A stretch of DNA of 64,000 nt from an uncultured Anaerolineae bacterium. GTDB lineage: Bacteria; Chloroflexota; Anaerolineae; Aggregatilineales; Phototrophicaceae. Shown here one piece after another: positions 51,665 through 59,801 of the stretch (positions within the stretch are counted from its first letter, which is position 1; each line of letters opens with the position of its first letter). The position numbers and the translations under genes were made by a program. Under the pieces are notes generated by a model, which saw only the letters and a program-made list of their open reading frames with translations, was not told the origin of the DNA and made no database searches. The DNA is taken from contig CALKJO010000002.1 in the NCBI GenBank assembly GCA_937995825.1, positions 248,001-312,000 of the forward strand, given 5' to 3'.

Positions 51665-53062
51665 ATGTCAACTTTAGACATCGTACCAGGCAAATCGAGT
51701 CCGAACGAGCCGCAATCCCTGACTGTGCGCCAGCAGCCGCCGGATAACACCATCGGCGGGGTGTCCGATCAGATCACCGCCGTCAGTCTGGGCAAAGCGC
51801 CGCTCTGGTGGTGGATCGGGCTGATCTGCTCGGTCGCGCTGCTCGGCGTGTTCGCTTTCACCCTCGGCTCGATTGCGATCCGAGGGACAGGCTTATGGAA
51901 CTTGAGCATCCCGACGATCTGGGCGATTGACATCGCCAACTTGATCTTCTGGATCGGTATCGGTCACGCCGGCACGTTCATTTCGGCGTTCCTGCTGCTG
52001 CTGCGCTTCAAATGGCGCGGGACGTTCAGCCGGTTTGCCGAAGCAATGACGATCTTCGCGCTGGCGACAGCAGGTCTCTTCCCGCTGTTCCATCTCGGTC
52101 GGATCGAGTATTTCTACTATCTGGCTCCGTATCCGAACACGATGTGGATGAATCCGCAGTGGCGCAGCCCGCTGATCTGGGACTTCTTCGCCATCAACAC
52201 CTATCTGCTGATCTCGCTGCTGTTCTGGTTCATCGACCTGATTCCAGACATTGCCGCGCTGCGCGATAAAGCAAAAGCGCCGGTGCTGAAATTCTTCTAC
52301 AACATCCTGGCAATGGGCTGGCGCGGTGATATGTTCCACTGGGAAGGCTTGCGCAAAGCCGCTTTCACGCTCGCCGTGATCGCCACGCCGCTGGTGATCT
52401 CGGTTCACAGCATCGTCGGCTTGGACTTTGCCGTCGCCATCACCCCCGGCTGGCATCACACGATCTTCCCGCCGTTCTTCGTCGTCGGCGCGATCTTCTC
52501 CGGCATGGCGATGGTGATCCTGTTCGGCGTGATCCTGCGCTCCGGCTTCAAGCTGCAAAACCTGATCCCGCTGTCGCACATGGACAACGCCGCGAAATTG
52601 CTGCTGCTGACCGGTATGCTGGTGGTCTACGGCTACCTGATCGAGGCGTTCGGCGCGTGGTTTGCCGATGATGCCTTCGAGTTCGCGCTGGTCGCCAACC
52701 GCAGCACAGGTCCGTTCGCGCCGGCGTTCTGGGGCATGATCTTGCTCAACGCGCTGCCCATTCAGGCGCTCTGGTTCAAGAGCGTGCGCCGCAGCCCGAC
52801 CGCGCTGGTGGTCATCGCGCTGTGCGTGCTGCTGGGGATGTGGCTGGAACGCTTCGTGATCATCCCGGTCAGCCTGTCATATCCGTACCTGGAGAGCATG
52901 TGGAATGTCTACACCATCGGCGTCTGGGACTTCCTGACGATCATCTCGCCGTTCGGCTTGTTCCTGACGCTGATGTTCATCTTCATCCGCATCCTGCCGA
53001 TCATCTCGATTGCCGAAGCCAAACAACACCTGGCGGAGGAGGCTGAACATGCCCACCAATAA
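51665..53062 (+). CDS. actC: Alternative complex III subunit ActC (NrfD family)
   Basis: 465 residues, about ten membrane helices, member of the NrfD/PsrC family. [20 protein letters not shown] is the first helix. [33 protein letters not shown] and [20 protein letters not shown] are the family landmarks near the quinol site. [33 protein letters not shown] is also typical. It overlaps actD by 14 bases. AAGGA precedes the ATG. Confidence 0.93.
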   Translation: MSTLDIVPGKSSPNEPQSLTVRQQPPDNTIGGVSDQITAVSLGKAPLWWWIGLICSVALLGVFAFTLGSIAIRGTGLWNLSIPTIWAIDIANLIFWIGIGHAGTFISAFLLLLRFKWRGTFSRFAEAMTIFALATAGLFPLFHLGRIEYFYYLAPYPNTMWMNPQWRSPLIWDFFAINTYLLISLLFWFIDLIPDIAALRDKAKAPVLKFFYNILAMGWRGDMFHWEGLRKAAFTLAVIATPLVISVHSIVGLDFAVAITPGWHHTIFPPFFVVGAIFSGMAMVILFGVILRSGFKLQNLIPLSHMDNAAKLLLLTGMLVVYGYLIEAFGAWFADDAFEFALVANRSTGPFAPAFWGMILLNALPIQALWFKSVRRSPTALVVIALCVLLGMWLERFVIIPVSLSYPYLESMWNVYTIGVWDFLTIISPFGLFLTLMFIFIRILPIISIAEAKQHLAEEAEHAHQ

Positions 53063-53597
53063 AGCAACCCCCTTGTATGGGATCGCGGCGGAATTCGACG
53101 ACGCCGATAAGCTCAAGCAAGCTGCGGCGGCGCTGCGCAAAGCCGGCTATACCGAGGTGCGCGCCTTCACGCCCTACTGGGTCGAGGGACTGACCGAGCT
53201 GCTCAGCCCGCGCACGTTCAACTTCGTGCCATATCTGGCGATTGGCGGGCTGTTTCTGGGCTTGCTGGCGGGCTTCCTGCTTCAGTATTACACGTCGGTG
53301 GTGTCTTATCCGCTGAACGTCGGCGGGCGTCCGCTCAACAGTTGGCCCTCGTTCATCCTGGTGACGTTTGAAGTCGGGATTTTGTTTGCGGGCGTCGGCA
53401 CGGTGCTGGGGTTCTTCCTGCAGACCAATCTGCCGCTGCCGTATCACCCGATGTTCAACGCGCCTCGGTTCGAGCTGGCGTCCCGCGACGGCTTCTTCCT
53501 GTGCGTCGAGGTGACGGATAAGAAATTCAATCTGGACAAGACCAAAGCCTTGCTGCAAAGCCTGGGGTCATTGAACGTGAGCGAGGTGCCATGTTAA
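53049..53597 (+). CDS. actD: Alternative complex III subunit ActD (DUF3341)
   Basis: 182 residues from ATG 53049, with GGAGGAGG upstream. Begins [20 protein letters not shown], then a soluble alpha/beta part with GYTEVRAFTPYWVEGL, two membrane helices (about 60-80 and 100-125), and a C-terminal soluble part (GFFLCVEVTDKKFN). This is the DUF3341 layout of ActD, a membrane subunit without cofactors that stabilises ActC. It overlaps both neighbours. Confidence 0.93.
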   Translation: MPTNKATPLYGIAAEFDDADKLKQAAAALRKAGYTEVRAFTPYWVEGLTELLSPRTFNFVPYLAIGGLFLGLLAGFLLQYYTSVVSYPLNVGGRPLNSWPSFILVTFEVGILFAGVGTVLGFFLQTNLPLPYHPMFNAPRFELASRDGFFLCVEVTDKKFNLDKTKALLQSLGSLNVSEVPC

Positions 53598-54220
53598 CAC
53601 CAATGCACACCACCCAACGGGCGTCGTCACGACGCCTCTCCCCACTGCTGATCGCGCTGGCGCTGCTGCTGATGGCGGGCTGCCGCAATATGCAGCAGCA
53701 GCCCAAGCTGGCTGCGCCATACGATGAGAGCGTTTTATTCGGGCGCGCGGCGCGCGAAATTCTGCCGGAGGCAGTCCCTGTCGGCTTCCTGCGCGACGAT
53801 GAACTGCTGCACACCGGGATGCAGAACGGTGAACTGGCGACCGAATTTCCGTTTCCGATCACGCGCGAAATCCTGGAGACCGGTCGGTCGCAGTACAACG
53901 CCTTCTGCGCCCCTTGTCACGGCTATGCCGGCTATGGCAACGGCGTGATCGTCGTCGAGGGCTTCCCGATGGCGCGCTCATTCCACACCGAAGAGATGCG
54001 CAGCGCGCCCGTCGGACGCTTCTACCGCGCCATCGCCTACGGCGTGGGCGTGATGTATGACTACGCGGCGCGCGTGCCGGTTGATAAACGCTGGGCGATT
54101 GTCGCGTATATCCGCGCCCTTCAGCACAGCCAGAACGCCGCCTACGCCGAGCTGCCCGCCGAAATTCAGGCGCAGCTTGCGCAGACTGGAACTCAGACCA
54201 CGGAGGCGATGGGATCATGA
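53591..54220 (+). CDS. actE: Alternative complex III subunit ActE, monoheme cytochrome c lipoprotein
   Basis: 209 residues. Lipobox ALALLLMAGCRN suggests a lipid anchor. One heme site, CAPCHGYAGYGNG (about residue 100), with a downstream methionine in GFPMARSFHTEEMRS as possible sixth ligand. In ACIII this subunit passes electrons to a mobile carrier or to the reaction-centre cytochrome. The stop overlaps the ATG of the next gene. Confidence 0.92.
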   Translation: MLTPMHTTQRASSRRLSPLLIALALLLMAGCRNMQQQPKLAAPYDESVLFGRAAREILPEAVPVGFLRDDELLHTGMQNGELATEFPFPITREILETGRSQYNAFCAPCHGYAGYGNGVIVVEGFPMARSFHTEEMRSAPVGRFYRAIAYGVGVMYDYAARVPVDKRWAIVAYIRALQHSQNAAYAELPAEIQAQLAQTGTQTTEAMGS

Positions 54221-54858
54221 CCACCTATCAGAATCGCGCCTTCGCGAATGAAAACATCGTCGTGGATGGCAACCGCTACGTCGCCTGTTCGTTCCGCAGC
54301 GTCGGCTTGATCTACAAGGGCGGCGATCTGCCCAGCTTTGAGGGCTGCACCTTCCAGGGCATGACGCTGCAGCTTGGCGGATCGGCGCTGTCCACCGTCC
54401 GCTACCTGAGCGGGCTGCATCAGGGCGGGATCGTTGCGCCGGTCGAGGCGACGCTCAAGCGCATCGAGGCGGGTCCGCCGTCGCCAGAGGCGGCGCGGCG
54501 CTATAACCCCGAATATACCGGGACAAACTGGGGGACGCTGGGCTTTGCCAGCCTGATCTTGGTCGGGGTGACGCTGCTGCTGCTGCTGGCGTTCCATTAT
54601 GGCTTGCAGGTCGCCCCGCGCACGCAGTTTCTCAACGCCAACCCGCCGCGTCCACTGGCGGCGCAAATTCCGCTGGAGCTGATGCCGGCGCTGCCGGATG
54701 AGCTGGCGGTGGCTTACGATGAGCTGCGCGCGTCGCAGCTTCAAATGGTGACCAGCTACGGCTGGATCGATGAAGCGCAGGGCGTCGTTCATATTCCGGT
54801 CGATGCCGCAATCGATCAATTGCTTGCAGCCGACGGGTTTCCGGTAGCGGGAGAGTAG
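54217..54858 (+). CDS. ACIII-linked membrane protein with an N-terminal CxF/GG-repeat domain
   Basis: 213 residues. The N-terminal 67 residues (motifs VDGNRYVACSFRS, LIYKGGDLPSFEGCTF, STVRYLSGL) form a compact beta domain, found again as a stand-alone protein in the next gene. One membrane helix at about 107-129 (LGFASLILVGVTLLLLLAFHYG). The C-terminal part ends YGWIDEAQGVVHIPVDAAIDQLLA, a 'Y-G-W-x-D-x-x-x-G-V-V-x-I-P' motif that I associate with small proteins encoded near cytochrome oxidase and ACIII gene sets. It could be an assembly or peripheral ACIII subunit. ATGA overlap with actE. Confidence 0.6.
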   Translation: MTTYQNRAFANENIVVDGNRYVACSFRSVGLIYKGGDLPSFEGCTFQGMTLQLGGSALSTVRYLSGLHQGGIVAPVEATLKRIEAGPPSPEAARRYNPEYTGTNWGTLGFASLILVGVTLLLLLAFHYGLQVAPRTQFLNANPPRPLAAQIPLELMPALPDELAVAYDELRASQLQMVTSYGWIDEAQGVVHIPVDAAIDQLLAADGFPVAGE

Positions 54859-55128
54859 ATGATGGAAACGGTTGAAAATCAGGTCTTCCGTGACCAATCG
54901 GTCGAAGTCGATGGAAAACAGTTCACAAAATGCACGTTTCGCAACGCTCGGCTGTCGTATGCGGGCGGCGCGCTGCCGGCTTTCATCGATTGCAGGTTCA
55001 GTAATGTCAGCTTGGAGTTCACGCAGGGAGCAGCCAATACTATCGCCTTTCTGAGTGGGCTGAAGGGGCGCGGTTTCGACGTCGCCATCGAGCAGCTCAC
55101 CAGCGCGATTCGTGAACACAGGTTCTAA
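54859..55128 (+). CDS. Stand-alone homologue of the CxF/GG-repeat domain
   Basis: 89 residues. Motifs [29 protein letters not shown] and NTIAFLSGL line up with the N-terminal domain of the previous protein over about 60 residues. No membrane segment or signal peptide, so it should be cytoplasmic, the same side as the partner's N-terminus if that has the positive-inside orientation. It is the last gene before the light-harvesting genes. It may bind the preceding protein. Function unknown. Confidence 0.6.
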   Translation: MMETVENQVFRDQSVEVDGKQFTKCTFRNARLSYAGGALPAFIDCRFSNVSLEFTQGAANTIAFLSGLKGRGFDVAIEQLTSAIREHRF

Positions 55129-55155
55129 GACATCCTTATTTCCTTTTGGAACTAC

Positions 55156-55171
55156 AGAGCCGACTGGCTCT
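55156..55171 (+). promoter_or_regulatory. Stem-loop upstream of pufB
   Basis: AGAGCC, loop GACT, GGCTCT: a perfect six-pair hairpin in the 89-base gap after the CxF-domain gene. It could be an attenuator or mRNA-processing site between the ACIII and puf messages. Confidence 0.35.
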
Positions 55172-55217
55172 TGGGTTCAGCAGTCTGCTTGCCATCAACG
55201 TTAAAGGGAGGAAACTG

Positions 55218-55430
55218 ATGGCTGACAATATCGTGGTGGTGACCACCGAAGAAGATCGTGAGGTCGTGGTTGTTGAAAACGACCGCGTGCCGGACAAATG
55301 GAAGGGGCTTTTCAACAACGAAGAGTGGCTGATGCACGACATCGTTGTCAAAGCTACCTACGGTTTCCTTGTGATCGCGATCATCGCGCACACACTCGTT
55401 TTCCTGTGGCGCCCGTGGCTGGGCAACTGA
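55218..55430 (+). CDS. pufB: Light-harvesting complex beta polypeptide
   Basis: 70 residues from ATG 55218 (AGGGAGG upstream). An acidic N-terminal half, then [34 protein letters not shown] (split here into the helix and its ends). The histidine before T-L-V ligates bacteriochlorophyll, and the terminal W-R-P-W-L is diagnostic of beta chains. The extended acidic N-terminus (about 35 residues) is longer than in purple bacteria. Pairs with the alpha chain encoded next to form the membrane antenna. Confidence 0.92.
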   Translation: MADNIVVVTTEEDREVVVVENDRVPDKWKGLFNNEEWLMHDIVVKATYGFLVIAIIAHTLVFLWRPWLGN

Positions 55431-55454
55431 GTGATATCCGAAGGGGGATATAAA

Positions 55455-55616
55455 ATGAGCGACAATCCGCAAGAAAAACTGGTCGTCCAGCGCAAAGAGC
55501 GTCCCGTTGAGTTCCGCACCGTGATGCTGCTCTACGTGCTTCTGGGCTTGGGTGTCGGTCTGACGATTCATTTCATTCTGCTCAGCACCCCGACCTACAA
55601 CTGGCTGGGTGGCTGA
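55455..55616 (+). CDS. pufA: Light-harvesting complex alpha polypeptide
   Basis: 53 residues from ATG 55455 (AGGGGG upstream). A single membrane helix at about 25-42 with the bacteriochlorophyll-ligand histidine in GLTIHFILLST, followed by PTYNWLGG, the classic alpha C-terminus. Rest of the protein is a charged N-terminal tail facing the cytoplasm. 24 bases after pufB, forming a beta-then-alpha order. Confidence 0.93.
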   Translation: MSDNPQEKLVVQRKERPVEFRTVMLLYVLLGLGVGLTIHFILLSTPTYNWLGG

Positions 55617-55651
55617 GCGTCCTGTAATGTGCGCAGGATAATCTGCACGCG

Positions 55652-55703
55652 GCGGACAGGCGGGCGGCGCCAAGCTTCGGCTCCGCGCCGCCGCCCTGCC
55701 CGC
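55652..55703 (+). promoter_or_regulatory. Intercistronic stem-loop between pufA and pufLM
   Basis: Arms 55652-55670 and 55685-55703 are complementary at 16 of 19 positions. The inner eight pairs (GGCGGCGC with GCGCCGCC) are perfect, and the loop contains AGC-TTCG-GCT, a C(UUCG)G tetraloop. Very stable as RNA. It is placed where purple bacteria carry a stabilising hairpin in the puf message. Confidence 0.7.
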
Positions 55704-55735
55704 TCCAAGACATGAATTAGAAAGCGAGACGACCG

Positions 55736-57616
55736 ATGGCAAAGGCAATCACGGGGTCACTCCCTCCTGAAGAACGCAAACATGCAGGTGAACGCCTGGC
55801 AATCGAACAGGCGCTGGAGGGGCAGGAGATTTCATTCGCCGAAATGGAGCGTTACTACAAAAAACCAGGCGGCACGCTGATGCACGCTTGGTTTGGCGCT
55901 GATCCGTTCGACTTCTGGGTGGGGCGCTTCTACGTAGGCACGTTCGGAGTGCTGTCGCTGATCGGCATCTTCTTCGGCGTCGTCTTCTATTTCTATCAGG
56001 TATGGGTGGTCGAAGGCACGTTCAATCTGCTTCAGGCGCGCATCGATCCGCCGGCGATCAGCGCGGGGCTGCGGCTGGTCGGTCCGAATGAGCCAGGCTT
56101 CTATTGGCAGTTGATCGTCTTTTTTGCCACGCTTGCCTTCATCGGCTGGATGCTGCGTCAAGTGGACATTGCCCGCAAGCTGGATATGAGCTACGAAATT
56201 CCAATCGCCTACGGCGCGGTGGTGTCGTCGTGGATCACGCTGCAGTGGCTGCGCCCGATTGCGATGGGCGCATGGGGCAACGGCTTCCCGCTTGGGATCA
56301 CGCATCATCTGGATTGGGTGTCTAACATCGGCTACCAGTACTACAACTTCTTCTTCAACCCGTTTCATGCGCTCGGCATTTCGCTGCTGTTCACAGCAAC
56401 GCTGATCCTGGCAATGCATGGCTCGATCATTCTGAGCGCTGCCCGCCGCCCGCATGTGCGCGAGGGGAACGAAGATGGCTTCTGGCGCAATCTGCTGGGC
56501 TACAGCATCGGCGAAATCGGCATCCACCGGCTCGCGCTGTGGGTTGGGGTGGCATCGGTGCTGGTGTCTAATCTATGCATCTTCCTATCCGGCACGCTGG
56601 TGCAGGATTGGGTCGCCTTTTGGGAATTCTGGAATGACTTCCCGGTCTGGGAAAGCACGGGCGTGCTGAGCGCCACGATCATCGGGATCGTCGTCTGGCG
56701 TGGGCGGGCGCGCGGTCGTCCGGTCGATCCGCGTCAGCAGGAATATGGCGGCACGGGGCTGGAAAGCACCGCCATCAAGCGCCCGATCAACGTGCGCTTC
56801 CTCAAACAACTGTTTGACAATGGACAGGTCGGTCCGGTTTACCTGGGGATTTGGGGCGTAGTGTCCATCCTGGCGGGCGTACTCTGTTCATTCATCATCC
56901 TGGAACACTATCTCTACCAGGTCGGCTACAACCCGATCCAGTTCGTCCGCGATTTCTTCGTCCTGTCGCTCGATCCGCCGCCCATGCGCTATGGGCTGAA
57001 CGCTGCCCCCTGGCGTGAGGGTGGGGCATGGCTGGCGGCAACGTTTTTCCTGCATGTGTCCGTCCTCGCTTGGTTGATGCGGATAATCAACCGCGCCCGC
57101 GCCGGTGGGCTGGGTCAGCATCTGGCGCGCGGCTTTGCAGCGGCGCTCGCGCTGTATTTTGTGATCTACCTCATCCGTCCGGTCATCATGGGCAACTGGG
57201 CGCAGGCGCCCGGTCACGGCTTCAAAGCCATCCTGGACTGGACGAATAACGTCAGCATTCAGTACGGCAACTTCTACTACAACCCCTTCCATATGCTGTC
57301 GATCTTCTTCCTGCTCGGCTCAACGCTGCTGCTGGCGATGCACGGCGCGACGATTGTCGCAACCTCGCGCTGGGGATCGCATCGTGAAGTCGATGAGATG
57401 ATGGCAGAAGGTCCTGGCACGCATCGCGCGCAGCTCTACTGGCGCTGGTGCATGGGTTTCCAAGCGACTTCCAAGACGATTCATGACTGGGCATGGTGGT
57501 TTGGAGCGTTGACCGGCATCACCGGCGCTATCGGCGTGCTGCTATCGGGGACGGTCATTTTCGACTGGTACGCCTGGGCGGTGCAGTCCGGTTTTGTCGC
57601 GCCGCCGTTCCCATGA
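55736..57616 (+). CDS. pufLM: Fused photosynthetic reaction centre L and M subunits
   Basis: 626 residues. L half about 1-320 and M half about 352-626, joined by a charged linker. L ligands: His191 (accessory bacteriochlorophyll, HHLDWVSN), His211 (special pair, NPFHAL), His228 and His264 (iron). M ligands: His519 (special pair, NPFHML), His536 and His583 (iron). At the M accessory-chlorophyll position, the usual histidine is Ile499 (FKAILDWTNN), as expected for Chloroflexota centres with three bacteriochlorophylls and three bacteriopheophytins. Ten membrane helices. Translation signal is weak. Fusion is known from Roseiflexus. Confidence 0.95.
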   Translation: MAKAITGSLPPEERKHAGERLAIEQALEGQEISFAEMERYYKKPGGTLMHAWFGADPFDFWVGRFYVGTFGVLSLIGIFFGVVFYFYQVWVVEGTFNLLQARIDPPAISAGLRLVGPNEPGFYWQLIVFFATLAFIGWMLRQVDIARKLDMSYEIPIAYGAVVSSWITLQWLRPIAMGAWGNGFPLGITHHLDWVSNIGYQYYNFFFNPFHALGISLLFTATLILAMHGSIILSAARRPHVREGNEDGFWRNLLGYSIGEIGIHRLALWVGVASVLVSNLCIFLSGTLVQDWVAFWEFWNDFPVWESTGVLSATIIGIVVWRGRARGRPVDPRQQEYGGTGLESTAIKRPINVRFLKQLFDNGQVGPVYLGIWGVVSILAGVLCSFIILEHYLYQVGYNPIQFVRDFFVLSLDPPPMRYGLNAAPWREGGAWLAATFFLHVSVLAWLMRIINRARAGGLGQHLARGFAAALALYFVIYLIRPVIMGNWAQAPGHGFKAILDWTNNVSIQYGNFYYNPFHMLSIFFLLGSTLLLAMHGATIVATSRWGSHREVDEMMAEGPGTHRAQLYWRWCMGFQATSKTIHDWAWWFGALTGITGAIGVLLSGTVIFDWYAWAVQSGFVAPPFP

Positions 57617-57686
57617 CCCGGATGATCGGATGACAGGGGGGAATGGGGTGGTCATGCAAAGCAGTAGAACCATCGACTTGTCGTCA

Positions 57687-57710
57687 GGCGCAGAGCGCAC
57701 CGCCTGCGCC
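57687..57710 (+). promoter_or_regulatory. Stem-loop between pufLM and pufC
   Basis: GGCGCAG (57687-57693) pairs with CTGCGCC (57704-57710); inside, GCG and CGC add three pairs around a CAC loop with one bulged A. It lies 71 bases after the pufLM stop and 21 bases before the pufC start. Confidence 0.5.
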
Positions 57711-57730
57711 GCGAGACAATGGAGGATCAG

Positions 57731-58690
57731 ATGTTACGTCGGGTTTTAGGCGAACGTGGATTGTTCCTGTTCACGTTTGGGCTGATCACGCTGACCTTGT
57801 TGGGCGCGACCGCCTGGGTGGTCACGTTCGTCTGGCAGCGGGTCAGGGTAGATAATTTGCTCCGAGTGGACAACGCGCTTTCGGCGATCTACGTCAACTA
57901 TTACAACAGCGCGGACAACTACGTGAGCGCGGACTCGTATCTGGCAATGGCGGCGTATCAGCGCGATTACGTGCGTCCGCAGAATGTGCGCGTGCTGACC
58001 GGCTTGGATACGCAGGGCGTGATCGGCTATATGCTCAATCATATCAGCGCCGGCATGGGCGTGAACTGCACCCACTGCCACACGCTGGCGAATTTCGCCG
58101 CCGACATGTGGGACGATCCAGTCGGGGTGGCGAATAAGCGGCTGGCGCGCGAACACCTACTGATGGTGCGCGATCTCAATCAGGAATGGATCGCCACGCT
58201 TGCATCGCTGACCGATCGGCGGCGTCCATCCGGCGCGCAGGTGACCTGCGCGACCTGCCACAACGGCGTTCCCGTCCCGCAGTCGTATCCAGCCAATCAA
58301 GAAGGCGTCCCGGATGATTTCCGGCTGCCGCTAGGGGAAGATGTGGTTTTCAGCGTTGAACAGCAGGGCATTCTCAATGTCAACGCGCGGCGGGATATTT
58401 CGCTCGACACAGTGCAGTACAACCAGAACGTCATGTATCACATGAACCAGAGCCTGGGCGTCGGCTGCACGCACTGCCATAACTCGCGTTACTTCCCAAG
58501 TTATGAAGTGCCGGCGAAATACTATTCACTGCACATGCTGCAAATGTCGCAGTTTCTGGTCTCGAATTACAGCGACGCGCTGCGCGGTCAGCAGCCATCC
58601 TGCAACCTGTGCCATCAGGGCGCCGCGATCCCGCCGGGCGCGGCGCGGTCAGCGGACGTGATGCCGGCGGCGCTGGTCGCCAACGACTAG
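57731..58690 (+). CDS. pufC: Reaction-centre tetraheme cytochrome c subunit
   Basis: 319 residues from ATG 57731 (GGAGG upstream). One N-terminal membrane helix (about 10-32) rather than a lipobox. Four heme sites: CTHCH, CATCH, CTHCH and CNLCH, with methionine axial ligands in YMLNHISAGMGV, HLLMVRD and HMNQSLGVG. This is the four-heme donor that re-reduces the special pair on the periplasmic side. Its electrons would come from ACIII through a mobile carrier. Normal family length. Confidence 0.94.
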   Translation: MLRRVLGERGLFLFTFGLITLTLLGATAWVVTFVWQRVRVDNLLRVDNALSAIYVNYYNSADNYVSADSYLAMAAYQRDYVRPQNVRVLTGLDTQGVIGYMLNHISAGMGVNCTHCHTLANFAADMWDDPVGVANKRLAREHLLMVRDLNQEWIATLASLTDRRRPSGAQVTCATCHNGVPVPQSYPANQEGVPDDFRLPLGEDVVFSVEQQGILNVNARRDISLDTVQYNQNVMYHMNQSLGVGCTHCHNSRYFPSYEVPAKYYSLHMLQMSQFLVSNYSDALRGQQPSCNLCHQGAAIPPGAARSADVMPAALVAND

Positions 58691-58718
58691 GCACGCAGAC
58701 ACCCGCCATCGGCGCGCG

Positions 58719-58748
58719 GAGGGGTGTTTGCTTGATCAAACACCCCTC
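58719..58748 (+). terminator. Stem-loop after pufC
   Basis: GAGGGGTGTTTG (58719-58730) pairs perfectly with CAAACACCCCTC (58737-58748), six-base loop, 12 pairs. No U tract follows, so it may protect the puf message 3' end rather than stop transcription alone. Confidence 0.55.
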
Positions 58749-58838
58749 ACCGCAGCACTGAAAGCGCATCGAAGCCTTGAGCGTGCCAGCGCACGCCTAA
58801 AACGCGCACTTGCAGCCATCTTTCGTGGATAAGTCTGG

Positions 58839-59759
58839 ATGGGAATGAAGATTAACCAGCAACCTACCGAAAACGTCGCACTCCCCGTCGTTCGACCGCC
58901 CGTACTGGCGCGATCCCTGGCGCTGATGAAGCCGATCACGTGGTTTGCGCCGATGTGGGCATTTTTATGCGGCGCGGTCGCCAGCGGGGCGGTCGAGTTC
59001 ACCGTTGGCGACATCCTCCGCGTGATCCTTGGGTTGGTGATGGCGGGTCCAATTTTGTGCGGATTGTCGCAGGTCATCAACGATTATTTTGACCGCGAGA
59101 TCGACGCGATCAATGAGCCGCACCGCCTGATCCCCGCCGGATTGGTGACGATCCAGCAGGTGATGATCACGATTCTGCTGCTCGCCCCGATTGGCATCGG
59201 CATCGCGCTGATCTTAGGGCGCGGCGTGCTGTTGTTCACCGGTATCGGGCTGCTGCTGGCGCTGGCATACAGCGCGCCGCCGATCCGCGCCAAGCGTAAC
59301 GGCTGGGCGGGCAACACCGTGGTCGCGATTGCTTATGAGGGGCTGGCGTGGCTGGCGGGGCATATCGCTTTTGCCCCGCTGACAGGTCCGAGCATCCTGC
59401 TGGCAGGGCTGTATTCGTTCGGCGCGCACGGCATCATGAGCATCAACGACTTCAAGAGCATCGACGGCGACCGCAAAACGGGGATCAAAACGATCCCGGT
59501 GCTGTACGGTCCGCAGGGCGCGGCGTGGCTGATCGTGATCACGATGAACCTGGCGCAGCTGGGCGTAATCGTCGCGTTCGCAGCCTGGGGGCAGTGGTTC
59601 GCGGTGCTGGGGATCAGCGCGATCCTGCTGGCGCAGCTTCCCTTGCAGCGCCGGTTTTTAAACAACCCGATGGAAAATTTTCTGAAATTCAGCGCCATTG
59701 GCGTGAGTATCTTTGTCTGGGGGATGCTGGCGTCGGCGGTTGCCGTGCGCGGGCTGTGA
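58839..59759 (+). CDS. bchG: Bacteriochlorophyll synthase
   Basis: 306 residues. UbiA-type prenyltransferase with nine or so membrane helices. The first aspartate-rich motif is NDYFDREIDAINEPHRLIP and the second DFKSIDGDRKTGIKTIPV, both diagnostic of ChlG/BchG. It attaches geranylgeranyl or phytyl to bacteriochlorophyllide. It is 148 bases after pufC, past the stem-loop, and may have its own promoter. The order bchG-bchP is common in phototrophs. Confidence 0.95.
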   Translation: MGMKINQQPTENVALPVVRPPVLARSLALMKPITWFAPMWAFLCGAVASGAVEFTVGDILRVILGLVMAGPILCGLSQVINDYFDREIDAINEPHRLIPAGLVTIQQVMITILLLAPIGIGIALILGRGVLLFTGIGLLLALAYSAPPIRAKRNGWAGNTVVAIAYEGLAWLAGHIAFAPLTGPSILLAGLYSFGAHGIMSINDFKSIDGDRKTGIKTIPVLYGPQGAAWLIVITMNLAQLGVIVAFAAWGQWFAVLGISAILLAQLPLQRRFLNNPMENFLKFSAIGVSIFVWGMLASAVAVRGL

Positions 59760-59801
59760 CCCCCCTTCTCTGCTGGTTGAGTGTGCTTGAGGGTATCGAC
59801 C

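Noticed and set aside
57617-57730. Missing PuhA (H subunit) gene after pufLM
   Set aside because: Chloroflexota reaction centres are known to lack the H subunit, so its absence is expected and not a gene loss here.
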